In this document: piece after piece, positions 46,915 to 57,872 of the stretch | Layout of the letters: each line of letters begins with the position of its first letter | Numbering within the stretch: position 1 is the first letter of the stretch | From: Myxocyprinus asiaticus | Taxonomy: Eukaryota > Chordata > Actinopteri > Cypriniformes > Catostomidae | Direction: 5' to 3' | Assembly: GCF_019703515.2 (NCBI RefSeq) | Contig: NC_059346.1 | Coordinates: 55,626,001-55,690,000, forward strand | DNA: 64,000 nucleotides | Notes under the pieces: model-generated | Seen by the model: only the letters and a program-made list of their open reading frames with translations | The model's database searches: none | Told to the model about the DNA's origin: nothing | Position numbers and translations under genes: made by a program

Positions 46915-48960
46915 ATATGCAGACTCAAATGAAGACACAAAACTAGCCTTTCAACAGCAACAATACAATGCAAGCTTATACAGTAAATGTGTTGTGCAAA
47001 ATTCAATTTCCAGTCAAAATCTATAACCCATTGTACCCTGATATGATTCCATGTACTGAAAGAACCTTTTTTCTATTCATCTGTTCAGTGCCTCATTAGA
47101 AATGCTAAAATAGAGATTGATTGGATGATGAAAAGGGGTCACTATATGACCGGTGGTTGGAAGGAATGGGCTGAATAGAAGAGGGATTGAGGGAAGTCGT
47201 TTCAGTAAGTTATTACATTTTGATGAAAGATTACGATTAAGACTTTTTTTCTTTGGAATAACGTGGTATGCTGTAGTGGCATTTATTATAATGTTCAATT
47301 GTCAAAGGATGTACACACCAACAAAAAAAGTATCAAACAGTACCATTGTACAGTCTTTTTATGGACATGGTACATCAATATGGTAATCGAAGTACCATGG
47401 TATTACCGCCTGATAACATAACCATAACCAACCATGGTACCGCCACATTCCTTTTTCTTTCTTTTTTCTTTTTTGTTAGGTACATTTTTGGTTAAGAATG
47501 TGTTTTCAGTGCTTTAAATGTAAATTAAATACTATTTTAATGCTCTGCTACAACAGTATAACAAGTCTTTTTAGTCAGGCATTATAAACAGCTAGCCCTT
47601 AGAGACTTTAATAGTGGCTTGAATTTCACATGACCACAGATCATCTGTTACAGTTCAGCTGTATCAGACACTTGCTAATTCTGCAATAGTTATATGCCTT
47701 AAAAAAGTAGCCTAACTGTAATGTTATCCTTGCATGTAATTAGTTATTTGCTATGGTACTAACTTTCCAGCAGTTTGTAAATGTTTATTTATATTTTGTC
47801 ATTGGGCAGCCAGATATTCACAGGTATCTCAGGTTCATGTAACCTCTCCACACTACCTCCTCTTATTTCACTGGATCTGCACACATTCCTGTCATTTAAT
47901 CATCATATATTCCAAGACAATATCATGATTTAATGTTTATTCTACAGTATATGTATTTGGGTAGTTGACATACTGTATCCTGCTGTGAGACAGGCTATAC
48001 TCCATCTAAAGCTATTTTAAACTGCGTTTTGCTAATTCTTAAAAAATCAAATAAAAAAAAAAACATTTCATGTATATTATGCTTTTTATGATCTCATATA
48101 AATTGAGAGAATACATGGAATATTTGTACTTTAAAGAAAATTTGTCACATAGCAGGAGCATTTAAAATGAATTGGTGAAGGCAAAAGGTGATTAAAATGG
48201 TGAACAGTAACCACCAAAATATACACTTTCCCTTAGCTAAAATCTTAAAAACGTTATTGGACATGTTTTATGTCAACTTCCTATTTCTCTCAGATTTTAA
48301 TCATATTTGGAGGGTATTTATAGACAGGGTGGCATGTTGACCTTTAGGGTGGGCAATCAGTTCTCTCTTTGGTCCCCCTTGGTCTTCTCGCCATCCAACT
48401 TGGATGTTTATAGATGTTTCTGTACTGAAGGGTAACTCCCACATAAACCTTACAACTCAAATGCTTCAGCTGTATCATGTATTCAAGTAATAAAAGATGT
48501 TTTCTTTTACTATTGTACACCTGAGTTGAAACATGAACATATGTATACTCACACACTGCACAGATCTGTTTTGTAACTCATATTTACATTCCAACAGATC
48601 AATGCTAATGGATTGGGTGTAAAACAATTAAATCAAATCATGTAACATTTTATTTCATTTTTGCACGTTCATCTGTGTATTTAATTTGACCTCTATTAAT
48701 AAAAATGGGCTGCAGGAAATAAAATCTTTTTCACGTTTGTTTTACAATTGTAAAATTGCATTTAATGCATGTAAAAACTTTTGAAATCGTCACGGTATTC
48801 TCTTTGAATATTTGTGGTTCACATTACAAAATGGCACAGTGCCCAGTTATATCCAAAGCAAATAAAGTAAAAAATGCATATGAACATGACATTTTGGCTT
48901 TAAAGGTTTTTTTAAATGTATTTATTCCTGAGGTCCACTTACGCTCACTGATCATTTTGT
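46915..48960 (+). other. acadvl 3' UTR and convergent intergenic DNA
   Basis: No coding region recognised. Candidate polyadenylation signals on the + strand are ATTAAA near 47524 and AATAAA at 48050-48055, with others near 48490 and 48700. A CCATGGTA/TACCATGG-rich stretch at 47370-47450 is the only notable local pattern. Confidence 0.4.
48050..48055 (+). terminator. Candidate acadvl polyadenylation signal
   Basis: AATAAA followed by an A-rich stretch about 1.1 kb after the acadvl stop. Chosen as the first canonical hexamer; transcript data would decide. Confidence 0.3.
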
Positions 48961-48961
48961 A

Positions 48962-49482
48962 AGGAAATATGGTCCTAATAAAGTGCCCGACATGGTCTTC
49001 TGCTGTTGTAGCCCATTTGCCTCAAGGTTTGACATGTTGTGCGTTCTGAGATGCTATTCTGCTCACTACAGTTGTACAGAGTGGTTATCTGAGTTACCGT
49101 AGACTTTCTGTCAGCTCGAACCAATCTGGCCATTCTCTGTTGACCTCTCTCATCAACAAGGCATTTCCATCTGCAAAACTGCTGCTCACTGGATGTTTTT
49201 TTGTTTTTGGCACCATTCTTAGTAAACTCTAGAGACTGTTGTGAGTGAAAATCCCAGGAGATCAGCAGTTACAGAAATACCCAAATCAGCCCGTCTGGCA
49301 CCAACAATCATGCCACAGTCGAAATCACTGAGATCACGTTTTTTCCCCATTCTGATGGATGATGTGAACATTAACTGAAGCTCCTGACCCATATCTGCAT
49401 GATTTTATGCATAGCACTGCTGCCACATGATTGGCTGATTAGATAATCACACGAATAAGTAGTGCCTGGTGAGTGTATGTTA
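48962..49482 (-). mobile_element. Tc1-like 5' fragment
   Basis: The - strand encodes a Tc1 N-terminus beginning near 49350 (MGKKRDLSDFDCGMIVGARR and SVTADLLGFS in a frame with stops further on). The flanks carry CCTAATAAAGTGCCCGACAT at 48972 and the inverse-like TGCCTGGTGAGTGTATG at 49467, the degenerate ends of the family. The catalytic domain is absent. Confidence 0.7.
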
Positions 49483-49970
49483 AAAGTTATATTTGATGGT
49501 CGTAACTTAGTCTGTCCATAACTATCTTTAGCCCTCTGATTATTAGGATTAAACAGATCAGTTTTATGCAAGAAACACCCCCTTCACCTTTGAAATGTTC
49601 TACTGTGCTTTGGTCCACTCACACATGGGCAGCGGTCTTATCATTGGGTTCAATATAGTGTTTAACTGCCCCATCCTTTAATAACAGTCTCTTTGCAATG
49701 CCTGCTTCACATTGTGACAGATTCATAAAACAGTTTGTGCTGAAATGTGCTGCATTAACAGTTAAGATCGGTCTAAAATTATCAGGGACCTTGGTAAAAT
49801 AATAATAATAATAATAATTTCACTACTTAAGTTGGGATCCTTCAAGAGTATACACAAAGCTGCAGGTGCTACACACAGCCAGGAACAGCTCAAGGTTTGG
49901 TGAAATTTCATACATTTTAATCTTATCGTTAGTTCTTCTGATATTTATCAATAATAATATCTACTGGGAT
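49483..49970. other. Intergenic stretch, no gene recognised
   Basis: AT-rich, with an AAT-repeat at 49798-49819. It precedes the 3' end of the minus-strand integrin gene. Confidence 0.5.
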
Positions 49971-49975
49971 TTCTC

Positions 49976-49981
49976 TTTATT
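49976..49981 (-). terminator. Candidate polyadenylation signal for integrin alpha gene
   Basis: TTTATT on the + strand reads AATAAA on the - strand, 337 bp after the integrin stop codon. It is the first canonical hexamer downstream. Confidence 0.4.
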
Positions 49982-50317
49982 GCCTCACTGTGACTGGAAC
50001 AGGTTTCAATGAGCATCACTGAAGCAACGAAGTTAATGTGATTATGTATTCACGCACCTATTGCCAAAAAGCTACGTTAGTTCTAAAACATTTTGCAGTA
50101 TAGTTTAATTAAATAGTCATTTTTGACTACTTTTGAGTTCTGAAAGTTACCATATTTTCATAGTACATCAAACTACTTTATCTCAAAAGATAAAGGGACA
50201 CAGGACATTTCTTCCAGGGCTTTTTCCAGACTGTTGGAACTCTGTCTGAACAATGAAAGCAGGTAATAATGGTTATTCCTCAGTCTTCTCTAGAATAAGC
50301 AGTCCGGTCAGCTTGAA

Positions 50318-50737
50318 CTACAGTACTGGCTTCTCTGCAGTGATTTGTTCAGCTCCTCCATTAGATGTAGCACTCGCACCAGCAGACTCAGCAGGGACTT
50401 GTGTTGTAGTTTGGTCACCGTTGACTGTATTAAGTTCATGCTCACCACTAGATGTCACCACAAGGTTGTGTAGGTCATCAGGCGAAGACTTTTTGAAGAA
50501 ACCCTTCTAAAGCAAAATCCAGCAGTGAGAATGAAAAACAGAATCAATTAGAAAACAAGAGTAGCAGAACGAAAAGAGATCTATAGACATTTCCAATTGT
50601 GTAAATGATGTTTTTTGAACACTGACCTTGTAGAGCACCACAAAGACGATCGCCAAAGCGATGAGTCCAAAGCTGACAGACAATGAGGCAATGAGTACTG
50701 CCAGGGCCTGAGATGGGACCTCCAACTCGGTGACAAT
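50318..50737 (-). CDS. Integrin alpha subunit, last two exons (TM and cytoplasmic tail)
   Basis: Exon A (50737-50627) encodes IVTELEVPSQ and then a hydrophobic transmembrane segment of about 26 residues (LAVLIASLSVSFGLIALAIV, then FVVLYK), ending at a GTCAGT donor. Exon B (50506-50318) has a CTTTAG acceptor, phase 0, and encodes KGFFKKSSPDDLHN, an acidic/Thr-rich tail of about 62 residues, and TAG. YK-KGFFKK directly after the membrane segment matches the GFFKR hallmark of integrin alpha cytoplasmic tails, which binds the beta subunit and talin/calcium-binding partners. Membrane and tail resemble leukocyte-type (alpha L/M/E-like) subunits, but I cannot name the paralogue. The intron is 120 bp. 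Earlier exons were not identified in the window; the DNA beyond 51 kb is dominated by transposons. Confidence 0.75.
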
Positions 50738-51149
50738 CTTCAGAATAGAGAGAAATACAGATGATGAAAGCTGAGACCTTCTAAACATTCTCACCAGTTC
50801 TTTCTTTGCAGTCGAAAACTTCAGAATGAAGCAGTCTCTTGAGACCTTAAAGCGTTTGTAAAAATCACTAAGTTCAGTGGGTGTTATTAGGCATGACCAG
50901 TCCACTCAAAAATGAAAATTCTGTCATCATTTAAGGTGCCAATTTCCTTCTAGCGAAATCGAAGACTGAATGGTTGTGACATAATTTCGAATAAAATCTG
51001 TCCGATAAGTTTTTGAGTTCATTGCGGTGTTTCGAAACAGCTTTCCAGTGGCAACTTTTAGGAAAACTTTGTGCTGGCTGTTAAACACCTTCTTACTGCC
51101 AATGATCCACATCATCGGTGGGTGTGACCTGGAGCTCCACATACTTTGA

Positions 51150-51850
51150 CAGCATCTTTTTTCCAGTTAATTTTTTCACTAATCGTGCATTCAAGTCTTG
51201 TAGGAATAATAGTATATACAAGATAAGTGCTTATGAATGCCACCACAAAGTCATAATTACAAGTGGGAAACAGAATTTTCTTCGAGCCCTGACTTTCAGA
51301 GTTGGAGGCGTGTCGATTTTTTTTACTATTTTAGAAGAATGATGATAAAACTTGCCAGAAAATAAGGCTCATTTAGCTGGTTTATGCAGCGACAAGCGTT
51401 TGCAACAAAACTAAATTTCCCATCATTATATGTGGCTACACAAGAATGATAAAATAGTTAGATAAAGCATTAATACACATAATGCGTGGCTTTGATCTTC
51501 ATTTTGTTGCATTTGTGCTAAAAAAGCTTTCTGCCTATGCTAGTATGTAAAAAAAGACAGAAAGAAATATGAAATTGCAAAATGGGTCAGTTCTTTCAGA
51601 CTAAAATCACTTGAACACACATCACATTGTATTTACGATTTTTCACCTCGTAAGTATGAACTTCTCAGGAGTACGCACCATAAGCTGAAACCACTGAACA
51701 TAAACACACTGGAGTGCAGATTTGTCACCTTTTATATACTTTTATTTGCAGTAGTATCAATGCCGCTCTTTAAAAACAAGTATAAAAAACCTTTTTCATG
51801 ATCATAACGTGGAATATTTTCACAAAATGTATCATAAAATACAAGAACAG
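51150..51850. other. Presumed integrin intron, nothing recognised
   Basis: AT-rich DNA between the integrin 3' exons and the DIRS-like element. No further exon with a convincing motif was found on the - strand. Confidence 0.4.
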
Positions 51851-52259
51851 AGGATAACTTTCGGTTACTCAAGTAGCCCCAGTTCTCTGATAACAGGAAT
51901 GAGGTATCTCACTATGGGAATTTGACTCAGGCATATCCGACACTGGAAGCAATGACACCACATCTGTTAGCTGACAGACCAATCACAGCAGTGATAAGGG
52001 AGTCCCACCTCCCTATACAAGACACTGCCACAGGTCTCTTCTTCATTCTCCGCATATCTCTTCTCCGTGCAACCGCAAGGAGGGAAGTGTGGTGAGATAC
52101 CTCACTCCTGTTATTCAGTTTTCTTTCTAACATGCATTCGGTATCTCACCATGGGATATAGCCAACTCCCGTATTGCAGATAAGCTTTCTGAAGCAGACC
52201 ATCAACCGACTTGTAGTGTCCAATGTACACCCACCTAATCAATTCGCAAAGAAAGGATT

Positions 52260-52277
52260 GGGGGGGGGGGGGGGGGG
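52260..52277. repeat. Poly(G) run of 18
   Basis: A pure G tract within the 3' region of the DIRS-like element; the exact length is likely uncertain. Confidence 0.9.
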
Positions 52278-52394
52278 TGACCAAAATATGACACTTGTGC
52301 TTCACAGTGTTGTTGTTGATTTGTGTGTATATTATTATTTTTTCCACATTGGTAGATTGACTACCCACACCAAGGACTGAATGAGCCGAGAGAG

Positions 52395-53636
52395 AGCCCC
52401 TCATAAACCTGCAAACAAGTGGGTGTTGACCTATTATACTCGAGTCAATTCCCACTTGTCAGGCCGATATGGCAGCGAGATAAACTTTGACGGTAGAAAA
52501 GGCCCTGCCTTTATCCAAAAGTTCCTGAAGAAAACACACAATGTCTGCCATCGAACATAAAAATGGAATAATTTGACTGTGTGCACACCACTGCTAAAAC
52601 ACACATCATTTCCAGACCAAAATATCACACTTGTGCTTCACTGTGTTGTTGTTGATTTGTGTGTGTATATTATTATTTTTTCCACATTGGTAGATTGACT
52701 ACCCACACCAAGGACTGAATGAGCCAATGACGGCTCTGTAATACCCAGTCTGTGAAATCGAACAAAAGTGTGAGGCGAAGCCCAATTTGCAGCCGCACAA
52801 ATGTCCTGGACTGAAATGCACTTAAACCGCACCCACGAGGTAGCCATGCCTCTGGTAGAATGAGATCTCAAGCCCTCTGGAGGTTGCAACCCCAGACTAT
52901 TATAACTTAATATAATAGCTTCCACTACCCAGTGAGACAGGCAATGTTGTGATATAGGTCTGCCTTTACGAGAATCAGCCCAAGAAGCGAAAAGCTGATT
53001 ATTCTTCCTCAATGCCTTAGTTCTCTCCAAGTACAAACACAGAGTACGAACTGGACACAGACAATTAAGCCGCTCATCCTCCGACGAGGAAAATGGTAGT
53101 GGGTGAAAAGCCAGCAAGTCCACCAGCTTACAGCTGAGCGCAGAGTTGTTCACCTTAGGCACAAAAGCTGGATTCGTTTTAAGAGACACTCTCAACAAAT
53201 CCACCGCAACGTGCATACAGGAGTGATGTACCAACAAAGCATGGAGTTCACTAAGTTGTTTTGTGGTCGTCAGAGGCAGTTACATAGCTGCCTTTAACGA
53301 AAGGAGCTTCAATTACATACATTCAACTGGCTAAAAGGGAGGCTGAGAAAGCACGTTCAGAACCGCGGACATATTCCATGACGGTACTAGCGGTTTTGAC
53401 ACCCTGTTCAAATGCAGAGAGCCCCTCATAAACCTGCAAACAAGCGGGTGTTGACCTATTGTACTCGAGTCAATTCCCACTTGTCAGGCCGATATGGCAG
53501 CGAGATAAACTTTGATGGTAGAAAAGGCCCTGCCTTTATCCAAAAGTTCCTGAAGAAAACACAATGTATGCCACCGAACATAAAAACTGAATAATTTTTC
53601 TGTGTGCACGCCACTGCTAAAACACACATCATTTCC
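52395..53636. repeat. Direct duplications inside the DIRS-like element
   Basis: The segment at 52395-52616 recurs at 53417-53636 (AGCCCCTCATAAACCTGCAA through ACACACATCATTTCC). The segment at about 52278-52390 recurs at about 52617-52732 (TGTGCTTCACAGTGTTGTTG versus TGTGCTTCACTGTGTTGTTG). The two overlapping duplications share a junction near 52616. Confidence 0.85.
52638..53237 (-). pseudogene. DIRS-type tyrosine recombinase, 3' part
   Basis: An open frame of 199 codons carries CPVRTLCLYLERT, GLRSHSTRGMATSW and SVQDICAAANWASPHTFVRF. The first supplies an Arg and the second the H-x-x-R box of tyrosine recombinases. The final FVRFHRLGI segment follows the position of the nucleophilic region in DIRS/Ngaro proteins. 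The N-terminal part of the recombinase is displaced by the duplicated block at 53417-53636. Confidence 0.8.
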
Positions 53637-53705
53637 GATCGTACGCGGACCATTGAGGTAGCCCTTGCGCTCTGAATCATTTCAATCACCCTCTGGGGTA
53701 AACAC

Positions 53706-54572
53706 TCAAATGAGACTCAAATTTAGCCTCTCATGGGCCAAGCCCAAATAGCTACTCAGTCTGGGTCGGGGTGAAAAATTTCCCCCTGCGTTTGCGACAG
53801 CAAGTCCCTGCGCAGCAGGTGGGGCCAAGGCTGGCCATTCAAGAGTTGTATTATTTCTGCCAGCCACAGTTTCCCTGGCCAGTACGGGGCAATCAGTTTG
53901 ACTAAGTGACTGTATTCTCTTACTCTTCATAGAGTTGGAATGATTAATCTCAGTAGGGAAACACGTAAAGTAGCACGTATTGCCACGGATGCACCGTCTC
54001 TCGCCGTGCGATGTAAAGAGATCTATGGCAGCTCGCCTGTATCTTTCCCACAGCTGACTCACCACCTGAGGGTGAAGTTTCCACTCTCCGTACAGAGGAT
54101 TCCCCCTGACCAGGAGATCCGCCCCATATTCATCACTCCTGGAATGTATGTCGCCCAAAATGAGAGAAAGCGTGCACCGCTCCACACAATCAGCTTTTGT
54201 GCCAAGCTGTGAAGTCGCTGTGAAGATGTGCCACCTTGTCTGTTATTGTATGCCACTGTTGTCGTGTTGTCTGATCTGACTAGGACATAATGGCTTTGAA
54301 GGTGCAAAGTGCTTCAATGTTAGAAACACTGTCAGTAACTCCAGAAAGTTTAATTGCGCGTCGCTATGCGACGCCGGCCAAACCCCAATCACTATTCTGC
54401 CTTCGCACACCGCGCCCCAACCTGTGAGTAATACGTCTGTCGTCACCACTTTCCTTCGACAGTGAATATATTTGCAAAAGAAAAAGACGCGCTCTGCGAC
54501 GTACCTGAACGGCTCGTCTAACGAACTGTTTATCGACCACTCCTTGCGAGTCCTGCTGAGGACAGCTTCCAA
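53706..54572 (-). pseudogene. DIRS-type RNase H region
   Basis: Overlapping frames give VVTTDVLLTGWGAVCEGR, LNFLELLTVFLTLKHF and LVRSDNTTTVAYNNRQGG, so the D-E-D acids of RNase H are visible. Downstream are GNPLYGEWKLHPQVVSQLW and ERYRRAAIDLF, which in this family link RNase H to the recombinase. Frameshifts near 54300 and in the 54050-54190 part break the gene. Confidence 0.8.
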
Positions 54573-54760
54573 TAATCTTCACGGGGAAGTGATCGAGAAT
54601 GAAGAGACTTGTGGTGGTGCCTTATATAGGGAGGTGGGGCTCCCTTATCACTGCTGCGATTGGTCTGTCAGCTGACAGACGTGGTGTCATTACTTCCAGT
54701 GTCAGATACGCCTGAAGGGAATTCCCATAGTGAGATACCGAACGAATGTTAGAAAGAGTA

Positions 54761-55140
54761 CCATTGCATATTATGGTCATGTCTAGAGTGTTAGCTTTAA
54801 CATTAGCGCCATGAATGCAGAATGTAAACATGACAAATTACACATTATCTACTGAATATATCTTTAAATCTTCATCGAGTTTCTTTTACTGATCTCCTGT
54901 GGATTCTACTCATAGAATGAGGCATGAAGTAATTGATACATTTATATGTCACATTGGTTGATGTTTTATGTATTTAAAACCACTATTAAACACTAGCACC
55001 AGGCAGCATAGGCGGTGTCTGAATGTTCGCAAACAGTGTACTGCTGCTCGACCGGTTTCGAGCATCTTTCTAGCTCTAAGCGAAGAGAAACTTCAGAGAA
55101 TCTTCTTTTTTTAATCAATACAATGGAAAAAGAAAGGTGA
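54761..55140. other. Unassigned stretch
   Basis: No gene or paired repeat ends recognised between the DIRS-like element and the next MITE. Confidence 0.5.
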
Positions 55141-55149
55141 CATTCTGGT

Positions 55150-56520
55150 GGCTGTCATTCTGAAAGGTGGCTGTCATTTTGGCAAACATCTCATTTTGTG
55201 TCCCACAGAAGAAAGAGTCATACGGGTTTGTAATAGGGATGTGCGAGAGTAGTTGACTAAATGGTTCTGATGCTGCTATTCAACACTGGAATAACTAGTC
55301 TGTAAATATTTTTCCCCATTAAACTGTTCAGTAGTTTTACAAATTTATGTTTGGCTTTATATTTTTTTTACAAAGGCTGCACTTAAATTACTGTCATGTT
55401 AATGTTACACATTTTAAATATAATTAATAATACAAATATTATAAAAAAAAAAAAATTATAAAAAAAAGGATATCTGGAATACAAGTATACAAAGTTTTAT
55501 TTCACCTCAGGCTGCGAGTTCTTCTCTCACTCGCTGATTGTGAAGGAAAATGTCCTCTCGTGAGATAAGCAGCTATCACTTGGCTCGCAACGTTGGCTTT
55601 CAAGACGCTATGGATGTTTTCACATTTGAGTCTTCTTTAAATCTGTGCGTGCTTGCAAGTTTTTTCCCACCGAGCTGACTTTTTCAAGTTCAGGATATTC
55701 ACCTCGTCTGAGTCAGGTCCCGTCTTTCACCGGACCATGTTACTCAAGTAAGTAGCCTAGAAATTTTTACCCTGCTGACCAACAAGGCTATTTTCAATGA
55801 TGTGCCAACTGCTTAAACTATCTTTTATTCTCTGTGCACATCATGTTCAAAACAATACATTAGGCTTAGTGTACATTTCTCACAGGCCTATTTTCTTCTA
55901 TCCTATAGCAAGTTTTTGGCCCTGTAACTGTTATTGGTTAACGTTTTTAACTGAACAGCTGTCATATTACTGTAGATAATAGGCTAATGCACGTCGTGAA
56001 ATATGTGCAACTTTTCAGCACATTTTTTTCTCTCGTAGATTTAGCTTACATGTGAATTATTTTCAACAATATCCTGACTGGTTTAATATGTTAAGTTACT
56101 TTTACTCGGTAAATTCCATTTATAACAGGCTATTAGGGTTGCTCTGTTGGTCCTGCACTATTCATTCAATTGTTTTCAATAAATATGCCTGTATATAATG
56201 TTGCTTCATTAAATGCATGTGATGTTCTATATTTAATGTAGCCTACAATGGTGATAATGCAAGGCAAGTACGTTGCATATAAATGGCCCTTTTTTCAGCG
56301 GAATTTAGTGTCAGATTTGGCTGTTGGAAGAATTTTAAATGGATCGCATAATAATGTTTTTTTACTGTTTTCTGAGGGTTGCTTTCTTTTTATACTAGTC
56401 GACTCCAAAATTTTCATTTAAACATCAGCGAAATTAGTCGGCCCGCACATCACTAGTTTGAAACAACATGAGGGTGAGTACATTATGACAGAATTTAAAT
56501 TTTTGGGTGAACTATACCTT
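55150..56520. mobile_element. CACCCAAAAATG-type MITE split by a hAT-like element
   Basis: The left remnant (TGTGTCCCACAGAAGAAAGA at 55198) and right end (ATGAGGGTGAGTACATTATG through TTTTTGGGTGAACTATACC) belong together. An uninterrupted version of the join is seen at 62110-62150. Confidence 0.65.
55234..56455. mobile_element. hAT-like element with 8-bp target duplication
   Basis: The ends TAGGGATGTGCGAGAGTAGT and the inverse TAGTGATGTGCGGGCCGACT are flanked by GTTTGTAA (55226-55233) and GTTTGAAA (56456-56463), a 7/8 match. The interior of 1.2 kb has no recognisable transposase, so it is probably non-autonomous. Confidence 0.75.
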
Positions 56521-56909
56521 CAAGGAGCCATATTTGCCCCTGGAATTAATTTTCAAGGGTATTTTTTTTACTTCTAAAAACACATTTTGCTATCCATTTA
56601 TGTCAAATACTTGAATTAAATACACTGAAATGGTAACAAGATAGGTAAAGTTTGTCAAGACACTTTGGCTTGACAAAGACTTGTTTGAAAGTTTAAGTTT
56701 GAAGGATATTCAGACATTATAGTAAGACAAACAGCCAGCTATTGTGTAACACATTTTAATTTATTTATTTATATATATATTTTTTTGGTTCCTGGGTAGT
56801 AAGTGTTATTTCCTAATTGCTTATGCCTCAAAAGTATAGAAAATGGCTATTATTCCCCACAAACTTTGCTTTTGTGACCAGGACAGTGATATTTTGAAAT
56901 TTACCTATT

Positions 56910-57039
56910 TTCCAGAACATTCCAGATACTGTAGATTCAGTGCTGAGTAAACTTGGAGTAACTTCTAGAACATTCTAGAACTATCCAGTAATCTAAATAG
57001 TAGTATAAATTCAGGGGCCTTAAGCCCACCAGTTCAGTT
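56910..57039 (+). promoter_or_regulatory. Heat-shock-like promoter: two HSE arrays, TATA box, Initiator
   Basis: Array 1 at 56910-56927 reads TTCCAGAACATTCCAGAT (four alternating units, the last imperfect). Array 2 at 56963-56980 reads TTCTAGAACATTCTAGAA, a perfect TTCnnGAAnnTTCnnGAA heat-shock element. TATAAAT follows at 57004-57010 and TCAGTT at 57034-57039, with the Initiator A 32 bp after the first T of the TATA box. That is standard core-promoter spacing. The array lies inside the mobile element just after its left inverted repeat. Function is inferred from motifs. Confidence 0.65.
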
Positions 57040-57051
57040 TAGTTCCAGCTG

Positions 57052-57872
57052 CCTAAGTGGATACATATCAAGACCTTGCTGGACGCCTTGAAGTATGATG
57101 AGTACGGCTGGGAGGTCATAGAAGGCTTCAAAATGGTGGCATTCCTGATGGGTCTCTAAGGCGGTTTTACCAAGTTCCCTGCTATCTTTGCCTTTGGGAT
57201 AGCAGGAACACCAAGGCGCACTACCACAGGTGGGACTGGCCACAGCGGACCGAGTTCTCTGTGGGGAGGAACAACGTCAAGTGGGAGCCACTGTTGGACC
57301 CCCGGAAGATGCTGATGCCACCACTGCACATCAAATTGGGCCTTATGAAACAATTTGTCAGAGCTCTAGATAAGGAGTCGGCAGCCTTCAAGTACCTTCA
57401 AGACTTTTTCCCTAAGCTGTCTGAGGCAAAGGTCAAAGCCGAACCACAGATAAAGAAGATCCTGGAGTGCAATGAATTCCCCAAGAAGCTCACTAGTAAG
57501 GAGAAAGTGGCTTGGAACAGCTTTGTTGCAGTGGTTCGGGGCTTCCTGGGCAATCACAAGGCCAAAAACTATGTGGAGCTGGTTGAGACTCTGGTGAAGA
57601 ACTAAGGCGCAATGGGCTGTAGGATGTCCCTCAGAGTCCATATCCTTGATGCTCATCTTGATAAATTCAAGGAGAACATGGGAGCGTACTCGGAGGAGCA
57701 AGGCGAGCGCTTCCACCAGGATATACTGGACTTTGAATGCCGCTACCAAGGACAGTATAACGAGAACATGATGGGAGACTACATTTGGGGGCTGATTCGT
57801 GAAAGTGATTTACAGTATAATTGCAAATCTCGAAAAACTACTTGTAGTCATTCTTGTATTACTTTAGTATAA
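57052..57872 (+). pseudogene. C-terminal remnant of an uncharacterised element-borne protein
   Basis: A broken reading frame starts PKWIHIKTLLDALKYDEYGW and continues EGFKMVAFLMGL, a TAA, then GGFTKFPC. A frameshift near 57190 leads to LCLWDSRNTKAHYHRWDWPQ, then PLHIKLGLMKQFVRALDKES and FLGNHKAKNYVELVETLVKN (stop at 57603). It then resumes at 57612 with MGCRMSLRVHILDAHLDKFK, SEEQGERFHQDILDFECRYQ and MMGDYIWGL. I recognise this as a family of unnamed proteins found repeatedly in arthropods and some vertebrates, usually several hundred residues longer at the N-terminus. The conserved LWDSR, HILDAHLD and EEQGERFHQDI blocks could hold catalytic acids, but I cannot assign a transposase class. Confidence 0.65.

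Larger units (their letters stand above)
51880..54760 (-). mobile_element. DIRS-like tyrosine-recombinase retroelement, deleted and rearranged
   Basis: The element has inverted ends: 51900-52066 on the + strand resembles the complement of 54590-54745 (shared GGTATCTCACTATGGGAATT, GCTGACAGACCAATC, GGGAGTCCCACCTCCCTATA with few changes). On the - strand it encodes an RNase H domain and then a tyrosine recombinase, the DIRS order. The gag and reverse-transcriptase regions, expected between the 5' end and RNase H, are missing. Within the 3' half two segments are duplicated directly. It lies beyond the integrin exons in the same orientation. Confidence 0.85.

Noticed and set aside
50796..50905. 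An additional upstream integrin exon (donor CTG-GTGAGA at 50795)
   Set aside because: The implied intron is only 57 bp, below what is normal for fish, and the encoded residues show no integrin motif.
50927..51142. 71-codon minus-strand frame (HKVFLKVATGKLFRNTAMNS) as a gene or integrin exon
   Set aside because: No integrin motif or splice sites in phase; it looks more like a dispersed-repeat fragment, but I could not place it.
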